Source: Biscogniauxia marginata (lineage: Eukaryota > Ascomycota > Sordariomycetes > Xylariales > Xylariaceae). From it: a stretch of DNA of 64,000 nucleotides. Location: the NCBI GenBank assembly GCA_022695795.1, contig MU404157.1, positions 62,001 to 126,000 on the forward strand. Reading direction: 5' to 3'. Numbering within the stretch: the stretch's first letter is position 1; each line of letters opens with the position of its first letter. Under the pieces are notes generated by a model. That model was not told where the DNA came from and made no database searches. It worked only from the letters and a program-made list of their open reading frames with translations. Positions 23,781-37,100 of this stretch are shown here, in pieces. A program made the position numbers and the translations under genes.

Positions 23781-25032
23781 TCTTTTCTATCTTACCTGAG
23801 CACCTAACTCCTCCTCCCTCCACCCCCTTTTGCTTCTATCTGCTAGGGCTTCCGTCACGCGCACACTCTCCCTACCTCCCTACCTACCTACATACCTATC
23901 CATGCACCTTTTCGGTCACGCTACCGGACACATGCGTGCACGGGAGCCGGGGGTGGTTTTATTTTTATTTTTTTATAAATTTCTTTTTCTTTTCGGTGCT
24001 ATTCCATAGACCAAAAGAGGAGGGGTTGGCCGGTCAATTGCATTTTTTTGGGGCGTTTTCGTTTTCTTCTTTCTGGTTTTCTGTGATTTCCTTCTTTCTT
24101 TCTTCATTCCCGCATAAGCAGAGAGAGAGAGAGCAAAATATCAGGCTGGGCCTTGTTTTCCTTTTGCTACTGCTGCTGCTGCTACTGTCATGTGTCCTGG
24201 GTTAGGTGGTAGAAAGGACCTGCATACATATTACCTTGGTAAGGGAGGAAAGGAAAGGAAGGGAGAGAGGAGAGAGGAGAGAGGAGAGAAGGGGGTTGAT
24301 TCATGGTTGTTAGATGGATCAAATAGATGATACCACACCTGTTTAGCTAGCATTATTAACTCTTGTTTTTTTTTTAGGGAAGGAGAAGGAGAAGGAAGGG
24401 TCGGGTTTCACGCGCGCGCGCGCAAAGATTATACCTCGTTTTCTGCTTGATTGGTTGGTTGTCTTGTAAGATATGGAAACGATATGGATGAACGATGGAC
24501 GACGGGTGGATCATTACGAGAGTCAAGGTGCTTTGATGATTTCAATTGCGATTTTATTCCCGCCTGGTCCATTTTTTATAAATCTTTTCTTGGCTCGACT
24601 TGACTTCCTGACTTCTTGATTTTTGGGACCATGATATTGCAGGAGAAAAAGCGGACTGCATGGGTACCATAAGCAAATATACCGAAACCCATTTGCCTAA
24701 CGCCTTTTCTCAAAACCAGAACCAAACCATAATATATCTTTTCTTTTCCCATTCTCCCCCATCGTTATCTAGTCTTCCTCTCTCTCTCTACCCATCCACA
24801 AGGCAGTTAAGGACATTCCAGTTCGGTTGTAGCAATACTCTTCTTTCTCAAACGATATGAACGCCGTTTTCTCTTTTTCTTCCCCCGTATTTACCGACCA
24901 AATAGATCAATCACCCGGGAGGGAGCAAAAGTCGGCTTCTTTCTTTCTTTCTTTCCTTTTTTTCCCCCCCTGGCTCCGGGCCATCCATTCCTGATTGTAC
25001 GATATATTTCATTCTATATCTAGATGCCGTAA
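23781..25032. other. Spacer, 3' flank of two convergent genes
   Basis: It contains the 3' regions of the TRP channel gene and of the small gene on the opposite strand. Low-complexity tracts are common: (GAGA/GGAGAGA)n near 24263-24291, CG repeats near 24412-24422, and CTG/CTA runs near 24168-24186. No coding frame is supported. Confidence 0.6.
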
Positions 25033-25462
25033 CTAGATCCCCCCACCGGTCCGGTCGACGCTCGGGTACATGTTCGGGCGGTCCGACAGGGAGCTCTGCC
25101 GCTCCCGCTGTATCTTGCTGTACTGCACGCTGGCGGCGAGGCCGGTCGCGACGATGCCGAGGAGGAGGAGGCCCCGGTGGCGGCTGCGGATGTAGGGAGG
25201 TTTCTTTGCGTCAGTGAAGGGCCGAGGCGGATGGGGTGATGATGACATGAGGTAGTAGGTAAAGTAAGGGTGGACTTACGCTATGGGACGTGCCGCCCCG
25301 GTGCTGACTCGCGATGTTCTGCTGTGGTCCATTCTGCTGGCGGCGGTGGTGGTAGTAGTAGAAGCAGTGATTGTCATTTGTGACAGGCGAAACCTTCGGG
25401 TTATACGTTGTAGTAGTAGATCGTGGCGGGCTCAAGTCTCCGACTTTGCTGTACCCGAACAA
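25033..25462 (-). CDS. Small single-pass membrane protein, fungal, 5' end unresolved
   Basis: Two exons fit together: 25462-25280 and 25203-25033, separated by a 76-bp intron with donor GTAAGT and acceptor AAAG. The joined protein reads LFGYSKVGDLSPPRS, then a His/Tyr/Gln-rich linker, an HRGGTSHS motif, and KPPYIRSRHRG. A membrane helix, LLLLGIVATGLAASV, follows. The C-terminus contains LSDRPNMYPSVDRTGGGI. The first part is open but has no ATG; the frame continues upstream to about 25498, where a TAG stops it, so a first exon with the start codon must lie further upstream. The size and the short helix near a basic motif recall small mitochondrial inner-membrane proteins, but I cannot name it. 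Confidence 0.55.
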
Positions 25463-28400
25463 TGGGTTCGTTTGTTTATGTATAATTCCTTCGATATTTT
25501 GACTCGACTAAACTCGACTCAACTTGATGGATCAATTGTCCCCGAGCGTAACGATTCTAGAACAGAAGCAAGTTCTAGACAAGAGGAATTATATGAAAAG
25601 AGCAAAGCAATTGTGGGTGCGGGTATTCAAAGCTATAAGAGTAGGACAACGGATGCTGATCGATCCAGCGGTGTGAGAAGGAGTGGGAACACAAAAAGAG
25701 TGGGAGAGCTGGGGTTAGGAATTTATACTTTTGACTTTCCCCCCTTTTAACGGCTGAGAACAAGCTACCTACTAATACCCCATAGAATAGATACCTAAGG
25801 AGGTTAAGATATGTACTAACACGTAACTCTCCCCAGTCTTTCCAACATGTCATACACCTATCTATTTAGTTAGGTAGTAGCAGCGCTAGCCGGGGAGGTT
25901 TTAGACTTTTTTCCCCGTCTAGTACCTAAGAAGAGAAAGATAAGTGAGATCATTGGATTGATGTGCCTCAGGGCAAGCTGATGGGCGCGAGTGGTGCCCG
26001 CGCGCACGATAATAAGTAGGAAGAAGATCGCTTTCATTAGGACCCAAAGTTTAGGTAGCTTGCTCAATCGGGCTAAGGGACACGCGAGCTGCGATTTATC
26101 ATGCGAGGGGTTGTGGTACGATTGCTTCCGACTAGGTAGTGTTAGCTAACGTTGGTGGGGTACAACCCCACCTGCAGCGGTAGTCGCATAGCATCAATGA
26201 CACGGCAGGGATATCGTACCAATTCCATGTATAAGTTGCTTATAGATCAGTATATAAACGATAAAGGAGACATATTAGAGGTTCGGTGTGAGATTGAATT
26301 TTCTAGACCGAATCTGAAGTAGCACCTAGCCGATGTGTACCTACCTGCCAAATGTAAAGTACGTAAACAACATACCTGATATTTATCAAAACGCACATAC
26401 CACACCACAATTACCCAGGTAAGCACTAAGTTACAGGTTCGGATTGTTGGGGGGCTGAGCTCGGGGAAAGCTGGGGAAGTAGTGGGTCTTTCTGCTATGG
26501 AAACAAATCTGGAGTCGGGTATAGCCGGGCCAAGGCTGGAAAGCTTATCTAGAAGCACTGGCCATTTCTAGTAAGATACTTGATATCTTTATATCAGACA
26601 CTACAATTATATATTTCCGTCCATCCGGCATTTTTTAGATTCCCAAAGGTCAGAGCAATAGGATTGCTTCTCGATGCTAAGTATTACACACGCAGGAGAG
26701 ATCTGGGTCCCGCGAGGACAGTCTTTCCGCAGCAGCGGGACATTTAAGGTATAAGCTTATCCATATCCACCATAGGGTGCTAACCTCTCGGTACCCGCCG
26801 TGTAGTCATAGGTAGGGGTATTCAGACGATATTGTTGTTGTCCAAGCCCTTACCTAGATCGCATCTGCAGCCCTGGAGGCCATAAAACGTATGAGACCTT
26901 TCTTTGTTACCTGGCCCGTTTCCTGACGCGTAAGTACCTTCGCGAAATATAGCTCGCCGAAACGAAGTCTTAACGATGGCTCGCTCGACTCGGAGGGCTG
27001 TTTGACACCTAAATGGCCTCCGGAACACCCCTGTACTCCGCGTTCTCACCGCTGTAGGTCGCGGTAGCAAGTTGAGGTTGCGGGGCTCTAAAAATAGGTG
27101 CCTCTTACGTCCGTGAGGTGATGATGTTTCTAACCCGAACTCTTTCCACAACAGAAGGATGTAGCCGTAATGCCGATTTCGAATAGCCCCCACGTTCTGT
27201 ATGGGCAGTTTCATTGATCGAAGCATGGAACTTTGAGATTTATAACACATGAATTTTTCTGATTACAGTACATTGGAGCCACTTGACAAGTAATGATGGA
27301 GTGCCACCTACGCCTCGCACCTCCTGATTAGGTAGGGGAACATGCAGTCAAATGGAAAGGAATTATATTTTCCTTCCGGAGGTGAGGTAAGTAGGGGAAA
27401 CATTCCAGAGTATATACCTATATACCTGCCAATTACGTCGGATCGGGTAGGCACAGCTGCATTGTCTTTTTTAGGGTCGGTCGGGAATGTATTTTGTGCA
27501 TACAAGGTACGTCCGACACCCCCCGGGACTCCATCCGTCAATCTTATCTCCTAGGATCATGGTTGCACTGCGACCCACTTATATAGGGCTGAAGGCTTTA
27601 ATTAATTAAGGTGATGTCAGTGGGTGGGCTGAGCCTTGGTGTTAATACACCTCCATCTAAGAACATGGAATGGAATGACAAGGCTGGACAACAACCGTCT
27701 CAGCCACGATTGACGCCCAACTCACACATACAACGGTCCCTGCCGGGCTGAGCACATGTGTATTAATTGACCTCTCAATCTTTGAAGTTGCTACATGTAT
27801 CATACTTACAGGGACAACTTCAAAGGGGGGAGGGCGGGTAATGAAGCTGTGAGCTGCCAAGATGTTATTTAGGTACTTGTGTACCTAAAAGACGCGTTAT
27901 CATGTTGATCCCCCCTAAATTGCCCTGTACTGCTTAGGTATAGAATAGCCCCTAGCGCTGATTTGTTTACTTACGCCTGGCAGCCGGGCAGCCTGGCTAC
28001 ATGTATGTCATGCCTCCATTGCTCTAAGGTAGGTACCCTTAGCAGTTGTGTAAAGTGGCAGGTATCTTATCAGGTACCTATGTACTTCATACAATAAGAA
28101 GCTACCCCGCAGGTAGAATATGCTCAAATGACGGTACAGAATATCCATTAAAAACCTCGCAAGCCTTGCGTTAAATCCACATAATAGTGCTAAACTTGTT
28201 TTAAGAGCTTTTTAGTTTATATTATATTAATATTAATATCTATATTTTTTCTATGTTAATATTTTAAGGATTCTTAATAAAATTGTTTTACTTATATTAA
28301 GTAAGTGTTAATATTATAGGTGTTTATTTATCTCGGTCTTAAAATTATTTGTATGATACTTAAGGTAAATTTCACCTTCAATATACCTAGGTAGGTACCT

Positions 28401-29312
28401 GTGTTTTGTTCCCATGTCTAAAAACTCGCGTGCCTCTAAAATGAACTTGATTATAAAGACCTGTGACATGTATAGATACTTGCAGCTACAAAGATACATG
28501 TAGGTAGGTACCGGCACGAGTTTAATGCCTTACCACCAGGCAGCCACCTCGATCCTCCTCAGCCTTGCCATACCTACCTAAATGTGTTGTTCCCTCGCAA
28601 TAAACCTTCCATTGTTCTTCCCAATCCATTGACTCTAGTTTGGGCACATTTGAACATTTCCTTGCTCGCCTACGTGAGTGAGAGAGGACCCCCCAAATCA
28701 CCCCGCCCATACCACGTTGGCACCTATCCATCTCTTCTACCTTTACCTTTACTTTTTTACCTTCACTTTTGCTCTCCACCCCCACCTCCACCTTCATTCA
28801 CGCACACACATACATGCACACACACCCACACATTCTGGCGTTTCTCACCTGACTCATCATCGGTGCTGCTACACGCTCTTTCGTTCTGTGCCTGCTGCTG
28901 TTGACAATCATTTTCCTGCAGGGAAACAGGAAAAAAACAAAACAAGCATTCCCTCGTCAACTGTACACTGCACACTACACACAACACACTGCACAGTAGC
29001 ACGCACATATGTTTCTCTTTTCTACCCAAACCACTTTCACATACCTACCCTGCCCTCCTCGTCACTGTTGGTACTACGGTACATCCTGACATTCTACTAG
29101 TTTGTGCTCGCTGCTGTCGGCGCCCTCAGCCTTGGTCACGCCCTACCAGCCTACACCTACTACCATCATCATTCCTAGCAAACCTTCCATTCTAGACATC
29201 TCGGCTCACCCAACTTTCTCTTGTGTTTTTTTTTTCCACATCCCCATTATTCTACCGACTGCCACGCAGTCTGCCATTTCTGACCCGGGTTTCCCTCTGA
29301 ACCAACTTCAGG
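25463..29312. other. Spacer with AT-rich block and pyrimidine-rich leader
   Basis: The first few hundred bases probably contain the missing 5' exon of the small gene ending at 25033. After that no gene is supportable. About 28140-28480 is strongly AT-rich, with TTAATATTAATAT-type sequence, and looks like an eroded, possibly RIP-mutated segment. About 28700-29300 is rich in C, T and CA repeats and is probably the promoter and 5' untranslated region of the gene at 29313. Confidence 0.5.
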
Positions 29313-29597
29313 ATGGCTGCACCAGACCAGCCCGACGAGGCTGTCCACCTCGGCAGCGATGCATCTGAGAATGGCGAAAACCTTGCATCTCAGATTGGTC
29401 GTTCCTCTGTCACTGAACTTTTCGGACTCGATGATCGTGAGACGCGAGATCTGTTTCGCGTGCAGCGCGTTAACTATGAGTTGCACACCGGCGATACCAT
29501 GATCATTATCCGATTCCCTCGACTGGAGTTTGCCGACTGCAATGGCGAAGAAGTGCGTCTCTCTCTTTTTTTTCTCTTTTTTTTTCTTGCCTTTCAA

Positions 29598-29629
<32 letters not shown>

Positions 29630-31797
29630 GAAGTGCATCAACTGTTTGATGTGCCTGAACCCTCTCTGGGCAACAGCATTTTTTTTGAATTTCTAATTGC
29701 ATTTAGTATATATCATACTAATTAATTTTTTTCCAATACTATAGTGGACAACCAAGCAGTTTCGCATGAGATCGGACCAGCTTCTGGCCACCGGATCGTC
29801 TGTTTTCAGACGGCTCCTATCACCTGCTAGTCAGGCTCAAACTGCACGCCGCCTACGACAGGAGGGCTTCATCATTCCATGCCCTTACGTGCTGGATTTG
29901 ACACCTCCGACCGAGGGTGATGAATCTGCAGCTATGTTGATCCAAGCATCCTTGTCAACTGCAGTCAGGGCTTGGTGGACGTCGCACGAGCGTCTTTCTA
30001 TCTCTTCATGCCTAGTCTCTGGTCACGACGACCACTGTGCTAATCACAGACACGTACCACAGTACTGCGAGAAGACTGCCACGGATGCTTCTCAGAGAAG
30101 CCCCAATGGCGTTCTCGACCTAGACTGCATCAAACCATCGAGTGCTCGGGACATCGATGACTTCTGCCCTATCCGATTCCGGGCCAACATTGTACGACTG
30201 CTGATGTCCATCAACGGTGCTGAATTTGTGCTCAATTCAGCACCTCGTGTCTACACCCTAGCGTGTGTCGCGAATTTCCTGGACTGCATCAATCTTGTGG
30301 TAAGCACGGAACTAAACCCAGACCTAAAGCTCACCCCCTTAGACATCAAAAAGAGACTAACATAATGCCAACCCTTTTTTATAGCGCGATGATGTTACAG
30401 TATGGATGATGGCAGACCCCAACGTGTCTTTCATTGATATCAATGCCGAGGATGCCTTGAAGATCTCTTGGATGTTGCAAATGGCCGACGTTACTCGAGT
30501 ATCGTTCCGCATCATTGTAGCTGAACGAGCACTTGCTATTCTTGGTGCCACCGCTACCATCCATGATGCTGAGAATAATGAGCAGCCATTTGGCCGTCCC
30601 AGAGCAACAGTGACTGACGATCAAGCCACTTCCATTCAGTACGCTGCACAGAAATTTGCAGACAGGGTGCAGACAACATTCGAAAAGTTCATGTCTGACG
30701 ATGTCTTTGACTGGCTGCAGATCCCCGAGTGGCGTAAGATCAATCTCATTGAGGTCCGCATTGAGACCATTTTTGAAAGCGACTTATCCTCTCTCAGAAA
30801 CTCACCTCTGGAGGTAGAACGCCCGCCCTATGGACTGCTCAATGAAGCTCTCAGTGCCTTGAAATCCCTCAAAGAAGCTTCACTACGGTTCCTGCGTGAT
30901 GCTGTGGAGGAAGCGCTGGCTTTGCGGGTTGCTGAACCAGAGCTGATCAAAATGGATTGCGACCGTTCTTGCTATATCGGCAGCTCACAATTCACCAACA
31001 CATCTACCGTCTATGACGGTCTGAACAGAGTTCAGCGTCTCATGGTCCCTGCTTTCTGGAAGACCCTCAAAGAGATTGTCTGCGATCGACGAAAGATTGA
31101 GTCTCTCCTACATGATCATGCAGAGGACATGAACTTCAAGGCTGCAATGACGCTCTGTCCACAAACGTACGCAAGGGATGTAACGAGAGGCGGCAATGAC
31201 GAGTTCACCTTTCGACCTTCGCAATTCTACTACCAGCTTTTTGACAAATTTACCCGTCTACGCGACAACTGGGCATCTCCTACCCTAGAGATTGAACTCA
31301 CACGAACTGATCACCTAGTCTTAGCACTTTCAGACGACGAGTTCAAGTTCCTGCCTCTTTGGGCAGGAGGCCTAGATGACGGAACCGGTGGTGTCTATGA
31401 GTCCAGCGTGCCGGATGCAGAGCTGGGACCTATAGGACCTGGTCCGTTTTTCCGTACAGGTGGCACGGTAGCTACTGATGTGTCAAGTATCAATCAGTCG
31501 GCGCCCACGATGAGCGTCTCAGGAACTGTCACCATGACAGCTGGTCGATCTTTGGCAGCTGCCCATTCTGAGGCAGGCGACACCGCTGTCGGGTCTGAAC
31601 GACAGGCTTCTACTGGTCATACTGCTTCTAACTCAGGCGAAGCTGTTGTCGTCTCTTCAGACGACTCTCCTGCTTGGTCGGGCGGGGAAAGCGACAATGA
31701 TGCTGATAATGCTGCTGTTGATGATGATGACGACGACATATGGGAGCTCTTGGGGAGCACAACCTGGTCAGTCGTCGATGAAGATGATGATGCATAA
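29313..31797 (+). CDS. Uncharacterised fungal protein with a possible BTB-like N-terminal segment
   Basis: Three exons join in phase: 29313-29552, 29745-30299 and 30385-31797, for 735 residues. The introns are 192 and 85 bp and have branch-like TACTAAT and ACTAACA. The 192-bp intron carries a (CT)n(GT)n tract. The sequence around the first junction, DTMIIIRFPRLEF followed by WTTKQFRMRSDQLLATGSSVFRRLL, resembles the start of a BTB/POZ fold: a strand, then a helix after a statement that a threshold must be exceeded. The middle is mostly helical and contains DINAEDALKISWMLQMADVTRVSFRIIVAERAL. The last 150 residues are disordered and Ser/Thr-rich. The end is acidic, DDDDDIWELLGSTTWSVVDEDDD. I do not recognise a characterised family member. 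The start is the first ATG after a pyrimidine-rich leader. Confidence 0.75.
29595..29630. repeat. CT/GT microsatellite inside an intron
   Basis: A run of CT dinucleotides passes directly into a run of GT dinucleotides within the first intron of the gene at 29313-31797. It is likely to vary in length between strains. Confidence 0.75.
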
Positions 31798-34121
31798 TTC
31801 CTCTAAGCAGGCCTAGAATTGTTGGTTTTGTTTTCATTAGCAGACCTCGAAAACAATCTAGAGCTTGTGTGGGACCAAGAAGCAAGCATGCATCACATTA
31901 GCACACATATGGAGTTTTCCTTTTCCCAGTTCCATAACTACGAGCATCCTCACACTTCGTACTGGTAGAGGATGTGGTACGACCGATATTCAACAAGGAT
32001 ACCATTGTGTACGAGAGATAAGAGGGTTTGGCCTTGATGGCAAGCTAGTACCTTCTGCTTTGCTACTTGGAACAGTTTTCGACACACCACACTGATTGAG
32101 AATCCTTGCGGTGATAATGATTCCAGATTCCTTCTGCAGGTGCCTGTTTGAAGAAGCCTGGTGCAATCATAAATTGTCGGCGAAAGATGCGGATGAAAAA
32201 GAACGAAAAAGAACGAAAAAGAAAAAAAATCGAACAGAGAGAGAAGGAGGCTCATTGTCCACAAGCACCATTGCATGCATCGGAGATCTCATCACAGATC
32301 AGGATTCCTCGTGCTCTTTTCCTTCTTCTCCCCCTTTTGTCCCTTTGTTCTATAGAGGCTTGGACGAATAGACGAAACGGAATACACATGATGGTTACAT
32401 GAGGATGATGATGATGGATAATACCTAATAATGATCGTGAGAGATGACGGACGGGGTGAGATAAACAACTTGGCAGATTTGGCCTGAAGTTGTTATTGTT
32501 GTTAATACAAATGGTCACGTTTTGCACAGTTGTGCGGGCGTACGTGTAATATACTGCCCAATGTTAGCTAGCTAAATAAAAGCTTGATTCTCGGAACAAA
32601 AAAAAGATGATGAAGAAAACGGTGTGGTTAATGAGGGTGACGGTGATGGTGATAATAACACTGAGGAGGAGGGGACAAGTCCGATAATAATACAGACTCG
32701 AAAGGACACATTGTTGATAACAATTTGTCCGCCTTTCTCTTACTATATTGTACTGTGCTGTGCTGTGATTTAATAGTACATATATAGATACATTGTGTGT
32801 ACTTATCCATCATGATATTCATGCTTGTTGTTATTTACTTCCTTATTTACCTATTAAAGGTGTATTTAATTAGCTTCCTAGGTTACCTAGGTAGGCACGT
32901 ATATATATGTATGAGTCTTTACACTGCCTGAGAAATTGCACATGTCTGGTAGTATGGTTATCCTCCTCCCAGACGAACGACCAAACCAACCTAATACCTA
33001 CAATGTTTCATCTTCCATCGGGAGGAGCCCCCACTGGGCCCGCTTGACCTCTAATGGCTGGCTGACTATGTGTACGTTCGTCTGGGATTGCGTGTCTGAT
33101 TCCCCGTGCGAGAAGAAGAGAGAAAGGGTAAGAGGGAGGATATACATTTATCTTCGTCTACCAAACGGCCTTGTCTAGAATCCCATTCTGCGAGGTGCCC
33201 TCTCTTTATATACGCATTTCACAATCTATATATCGCCTATACTATACCTACCACATCTCACACATCAAAACAGATAATCCAAAATCGAATCGTTGAAAGC
33301 TTGTCAAGATATATATATCATCAAAGACCATCCATAACATCTTCCCTTATCTTGTCACTTTCACTTTCACTTTACACATAACATATACCATATAACTCAC
33401 CCCAAGAAGAAGAAAAACCAACAATTAAAGGTAAGGCAAGTAGGTAAAAGTCACGTTTCCCTACGTGACATAACGCAACGTGACACGTATAATAGCACGC
33501 GTACCTAGCTAGCTAGAGTAGATAGACTAACCCAGTATGGCCTCTTTCACGATCCCTTCTTTTTACCGACTTTCCCGTCCCAGATCAAGTGATGGGCCTG
33601 CCTGCCTCTTAGATTGTGTGTGCCTTTCTTTCATTTTAGTATGAAATTAGAAGAAATCGGATAAAGCAGATAAAAGAGGAGGTAGGGTTAAGGTATCATC
33701 CGAAGAGAAAGAAGGGAAAAGAGGAGGGGAAAAAAAAAGAGAATGAAATACAAGTACAAGTTCCCCCTTTCCCCTCTATGCCGTTCCCATCGTCAAAGTT
33801 CCCCCTCCTAGCTGATAAGTAGCAACAGCAGTGGCATCATCATCACTCTTTGCGCAGAATCGAAATCACGATGGGAAAAGAAACGCAAAGAAACCCCAGA
33901 TTCTTCTAACCGACCCTTCCGTTTGCCTCCTTTTTTCTCCCTTTCTAAACGCCAGTGTTTCCATGCTAGAAATGCGACCCTTGGCAAAACCAGCCAAGCA
34001 TTATATGTATGTTAATTTCCCCCCTCTTCTTGTACCCCTCTAGGTTGAAGGACTGAAAGCTCAGTCGATTGCAATATGTCAAATGTAAAAGTGAAGTAAG
34101 CCGCACACCGAAGCATTTCCT
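31798..34121. other. Spacer between convergent genes
   Basis: No gene is supported. It holds the 3' ends of the genes on either side, with A-rich runs (32200-32230), GATGATG runs near 32403-32416, and TACCTAGGTA motifs near 32881-32893. Confidence 0.6.
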
Positions 34122-37100
34122 TTAGATCCACGATTCGTTGTCTTCCATGTTTACTTCTGAAGTCTCGATACTTTGCTTTTTGGATCGACCGCGAGCTCTA
34201 GGTTTTGAGTTGGATCGCGGCCGCTTCTTTCGGCCACCGGGAGTGCCGATTGCCTTTCTCTTGCGACCACGGCTGTCGACTGCAGCCTCATCATCGTCTT
34301 CTTCGGCATCTGGGGTACTTGGCTCCCCTTCAGCATCGAGATCCTCGTCTTCGTCTGCAACCTTAACCTCGCTGTCGACGTTCAAGAGTTCAATGAACAA
34401 TCGACATTGCTCCATCATGTTCTCTGGCGTATCCAACCTAGACATAATGGAAGTCATGTCGGCCCAAAGCTTGTCGCCAACGACACCTTGGACTCTAACT
34501 GGAGGTTTTGTATGGTCTTTCGCGGTGCCCTTTCCTTTACTCTCGCGGCGGTTAGGATTGAGGCCAAATAGGCGGCGAAGGTAACTGCGTGCCTCCCAGA
34601 GGGCCAAGAATATTGTCGAACCTGCCGCTAGCTGACGAAGTCGTAGAGGATCCACGGAACTAGCAGCGGAAGTGGCGGCGGTAGTGGCAGTGGGCTGTGC
34701 TTCCCCATCGACTGGTTGCTGGGAACTTGGAACTGGGTCCATGCGTACTTGAAAGATCTCTGATTCAATGGCCTGGGCAACACTAGAACCTGTCCCAGTG
34801 ACTAATTTCTCCATAGCCGTGACTGTTGTCTGAAGTTCGCCAACTGTAACATACTCGAAGAAAGCAATATTCTCAATTAGAAACCGGGAGAATGCCACGT
34901 GGGGTGGCATTGGTTGATTCACTTCAAGTTTGGACGGATCAAAGTCTATCTGGCCAACGAACTTTTCAAGGAACCTGACCCGATTTTTGGACTTGCTGAT
35001 CTTCAGGACTTCGATGAGCAGATGGAATTTAGATGTAAATGTCCCCTCGATTGCGCCCCGAGGATCCTGGATAACATCCTGTTGATACTTGAAGGCTGAT
35101 TGCATTGCTTTGGTATATTCCCTCTCGAGGACGCTTTCGTACTTCTCGTGGAGGGCTCTGTGCTCGTGGTACGCCAGTTCCGAGATCCTAGTTACTGGGC
35201 AAGTCTCTAGCGTAATCAAGGTAACGCCGGTCTCTTTCGGATGTACCAAGCCCTGCCGGTTGATGCTTGCCAATACCTCCATCGCTAAGAAACCGTGATC
35301 GTCCGGGGTAGCTAGAGCGATGCGCGTTATGTCTTTGAGGAATCGCTGGGTGGTTGCGCTGGCCACGTCATCAAAACTGGTGCCACCCATAACTTTCAGA
35401 TCCTTCTTGGCAGTCTCTTTGCCCGCAGCTGCAGATGCAGCAGATTGTTCTGACCGTTGCTCTTCCGTGATGAGAAACTCCTTGAATGATCGCAGAATCA
35501 TTGTTTCAAGGCTAGGATTCTGCTCTTCGAAAACCTTTTCGAAAGCTTTCCAGACGTTGGGCGTAACGTAATTTCTGGGGTTCGACTGGCAGACGAGTCC
35601 AACGGCATCCAGGGCTGGCTTCCTTACATCTTCTGGTTGGGCTGGGTCTGTGAAGGGAAGGATGATGTCGACCATCAGTTTCGACACAGAGTCACCCCGC
35701 CATTCTGGAAGTCTGCTCTTGAAAAGTTCCATGTCGCTGTCGAAGTTGCAGTGTTTACCAGCCATCCCGACAATGAGCGAGTAACGACTGAATTGTTGGA
35801 TCTGTTTTGGGGACAACGGGCCTTTGGTGAGAGATGCCCTGGCTTTTTGGATACCAACAAGGCTAGAAGAAACAAGGCGGGCTATGTTTTCAGAGGTTTT
35901 TAGTAAACCACTGATGATCCAGATACATGCAATCGCGTCGTCCACAAGCGGTCTTGGAATTGAGCCCGTCGCCTTCAAGAGGTCCTGTCGTACGTCTATG
36001 AGGAATTGCGAATGCACACTGGAGACTTGCGGCAGCACCCTTCGATAAATCACTACGACGGCCCTCGACACCGCCATGTCCTTGCTTGTGCTGATACTAG
36101 AGACGCGTGGTTTCAGGAGCCGGATTTGCTCAAAAGTGAAGAGCTTTGGATCCGCTTTGGCAAATATCATCAACACTTGCAGAGCATCTTTGCCTGATGG
36201 TATTGAAGGGTCATCAGTTTCGGGGTTGTCAACGAGATCGAACATATTCGCAACAAGCCTGGTGCACACCCGCGTGTTTGCTTCGGCCAGCCTATATTCG
36301 GGCGATAGAATTGTTTGGAAGACTTTGTCAAGAATAAGTGCGGTGTTGCCTCGCTTAGCAGTTTGGACCATTAGAGCAACATGATCTGTAAGAGACTGCT
36401 TGAAAGCAACGGAATCGTCTTCCTTGTAGAATGGAGCGATCCATATCTCTTCTATCATCTGCCTGGCTAATTCACGAACGCCTTCGTCCGGGTCTTGCAT
36501 CCTGTGCAACAATCCATGTGCGATTATGCTTCGGATGGTCTTGCTCTCGTTCCTTAGATATATATCTTTGGCAAGTTTCATTGCTCTTTTCCTTACCCCT
36601 ACTCCCGAGTCAACAAATCGCTCAATGACAGTCTGGGTCATCCCTTCTTCTAGTTTCGGTCGCATGGCGATACATTTGCCGATGAGACCAAGCGCTGAAT
36701 CTCGCACCTGCGGCGAGGAATCGCTAGAGCACCTCAGGACTAGCTCAATGACAACACTTTCACCGTCAAGGATCGTTGGGTCTGTTTCAAGTACTTGGTT
36801 GATACTTTTGAGGCTTCTACTCCGTACTGTTGCCTGGTCCGTGGTCATCGAGTTCATGAGCACATTTAGGATATTCTTGAAGGCTGCACAGAAGCTAGAC
36901 CGGAGCAAAATAATCGAGTGGGAGAGCTTTGCGTGGTTGGCAACAATTGACTTGAAACTCCATTCCCTTGAAAGCCACCGAGGGTCCTCGATCATATTCC
37001 GTAGGCGAAATGCAGTTCTACCAAATTCCGAGCGCCGTTCCTCCGACTCTTCGTCCATACAAGTGTCATAGCCTGGAGCGATTTGAGTTCCCCAATCCGT

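Noticed and set aside
26822..27250. A 142-codon minus-strand frame with an ATG
   Set aside because: No domain or family resemblance, no splice context and weak codon pattern; I could not support it as a gene.
30379..30624. Minus-strand frames over the BTB-like gene
   Set aside because: They are shadows of the third exon of the gene at 29313-31797.
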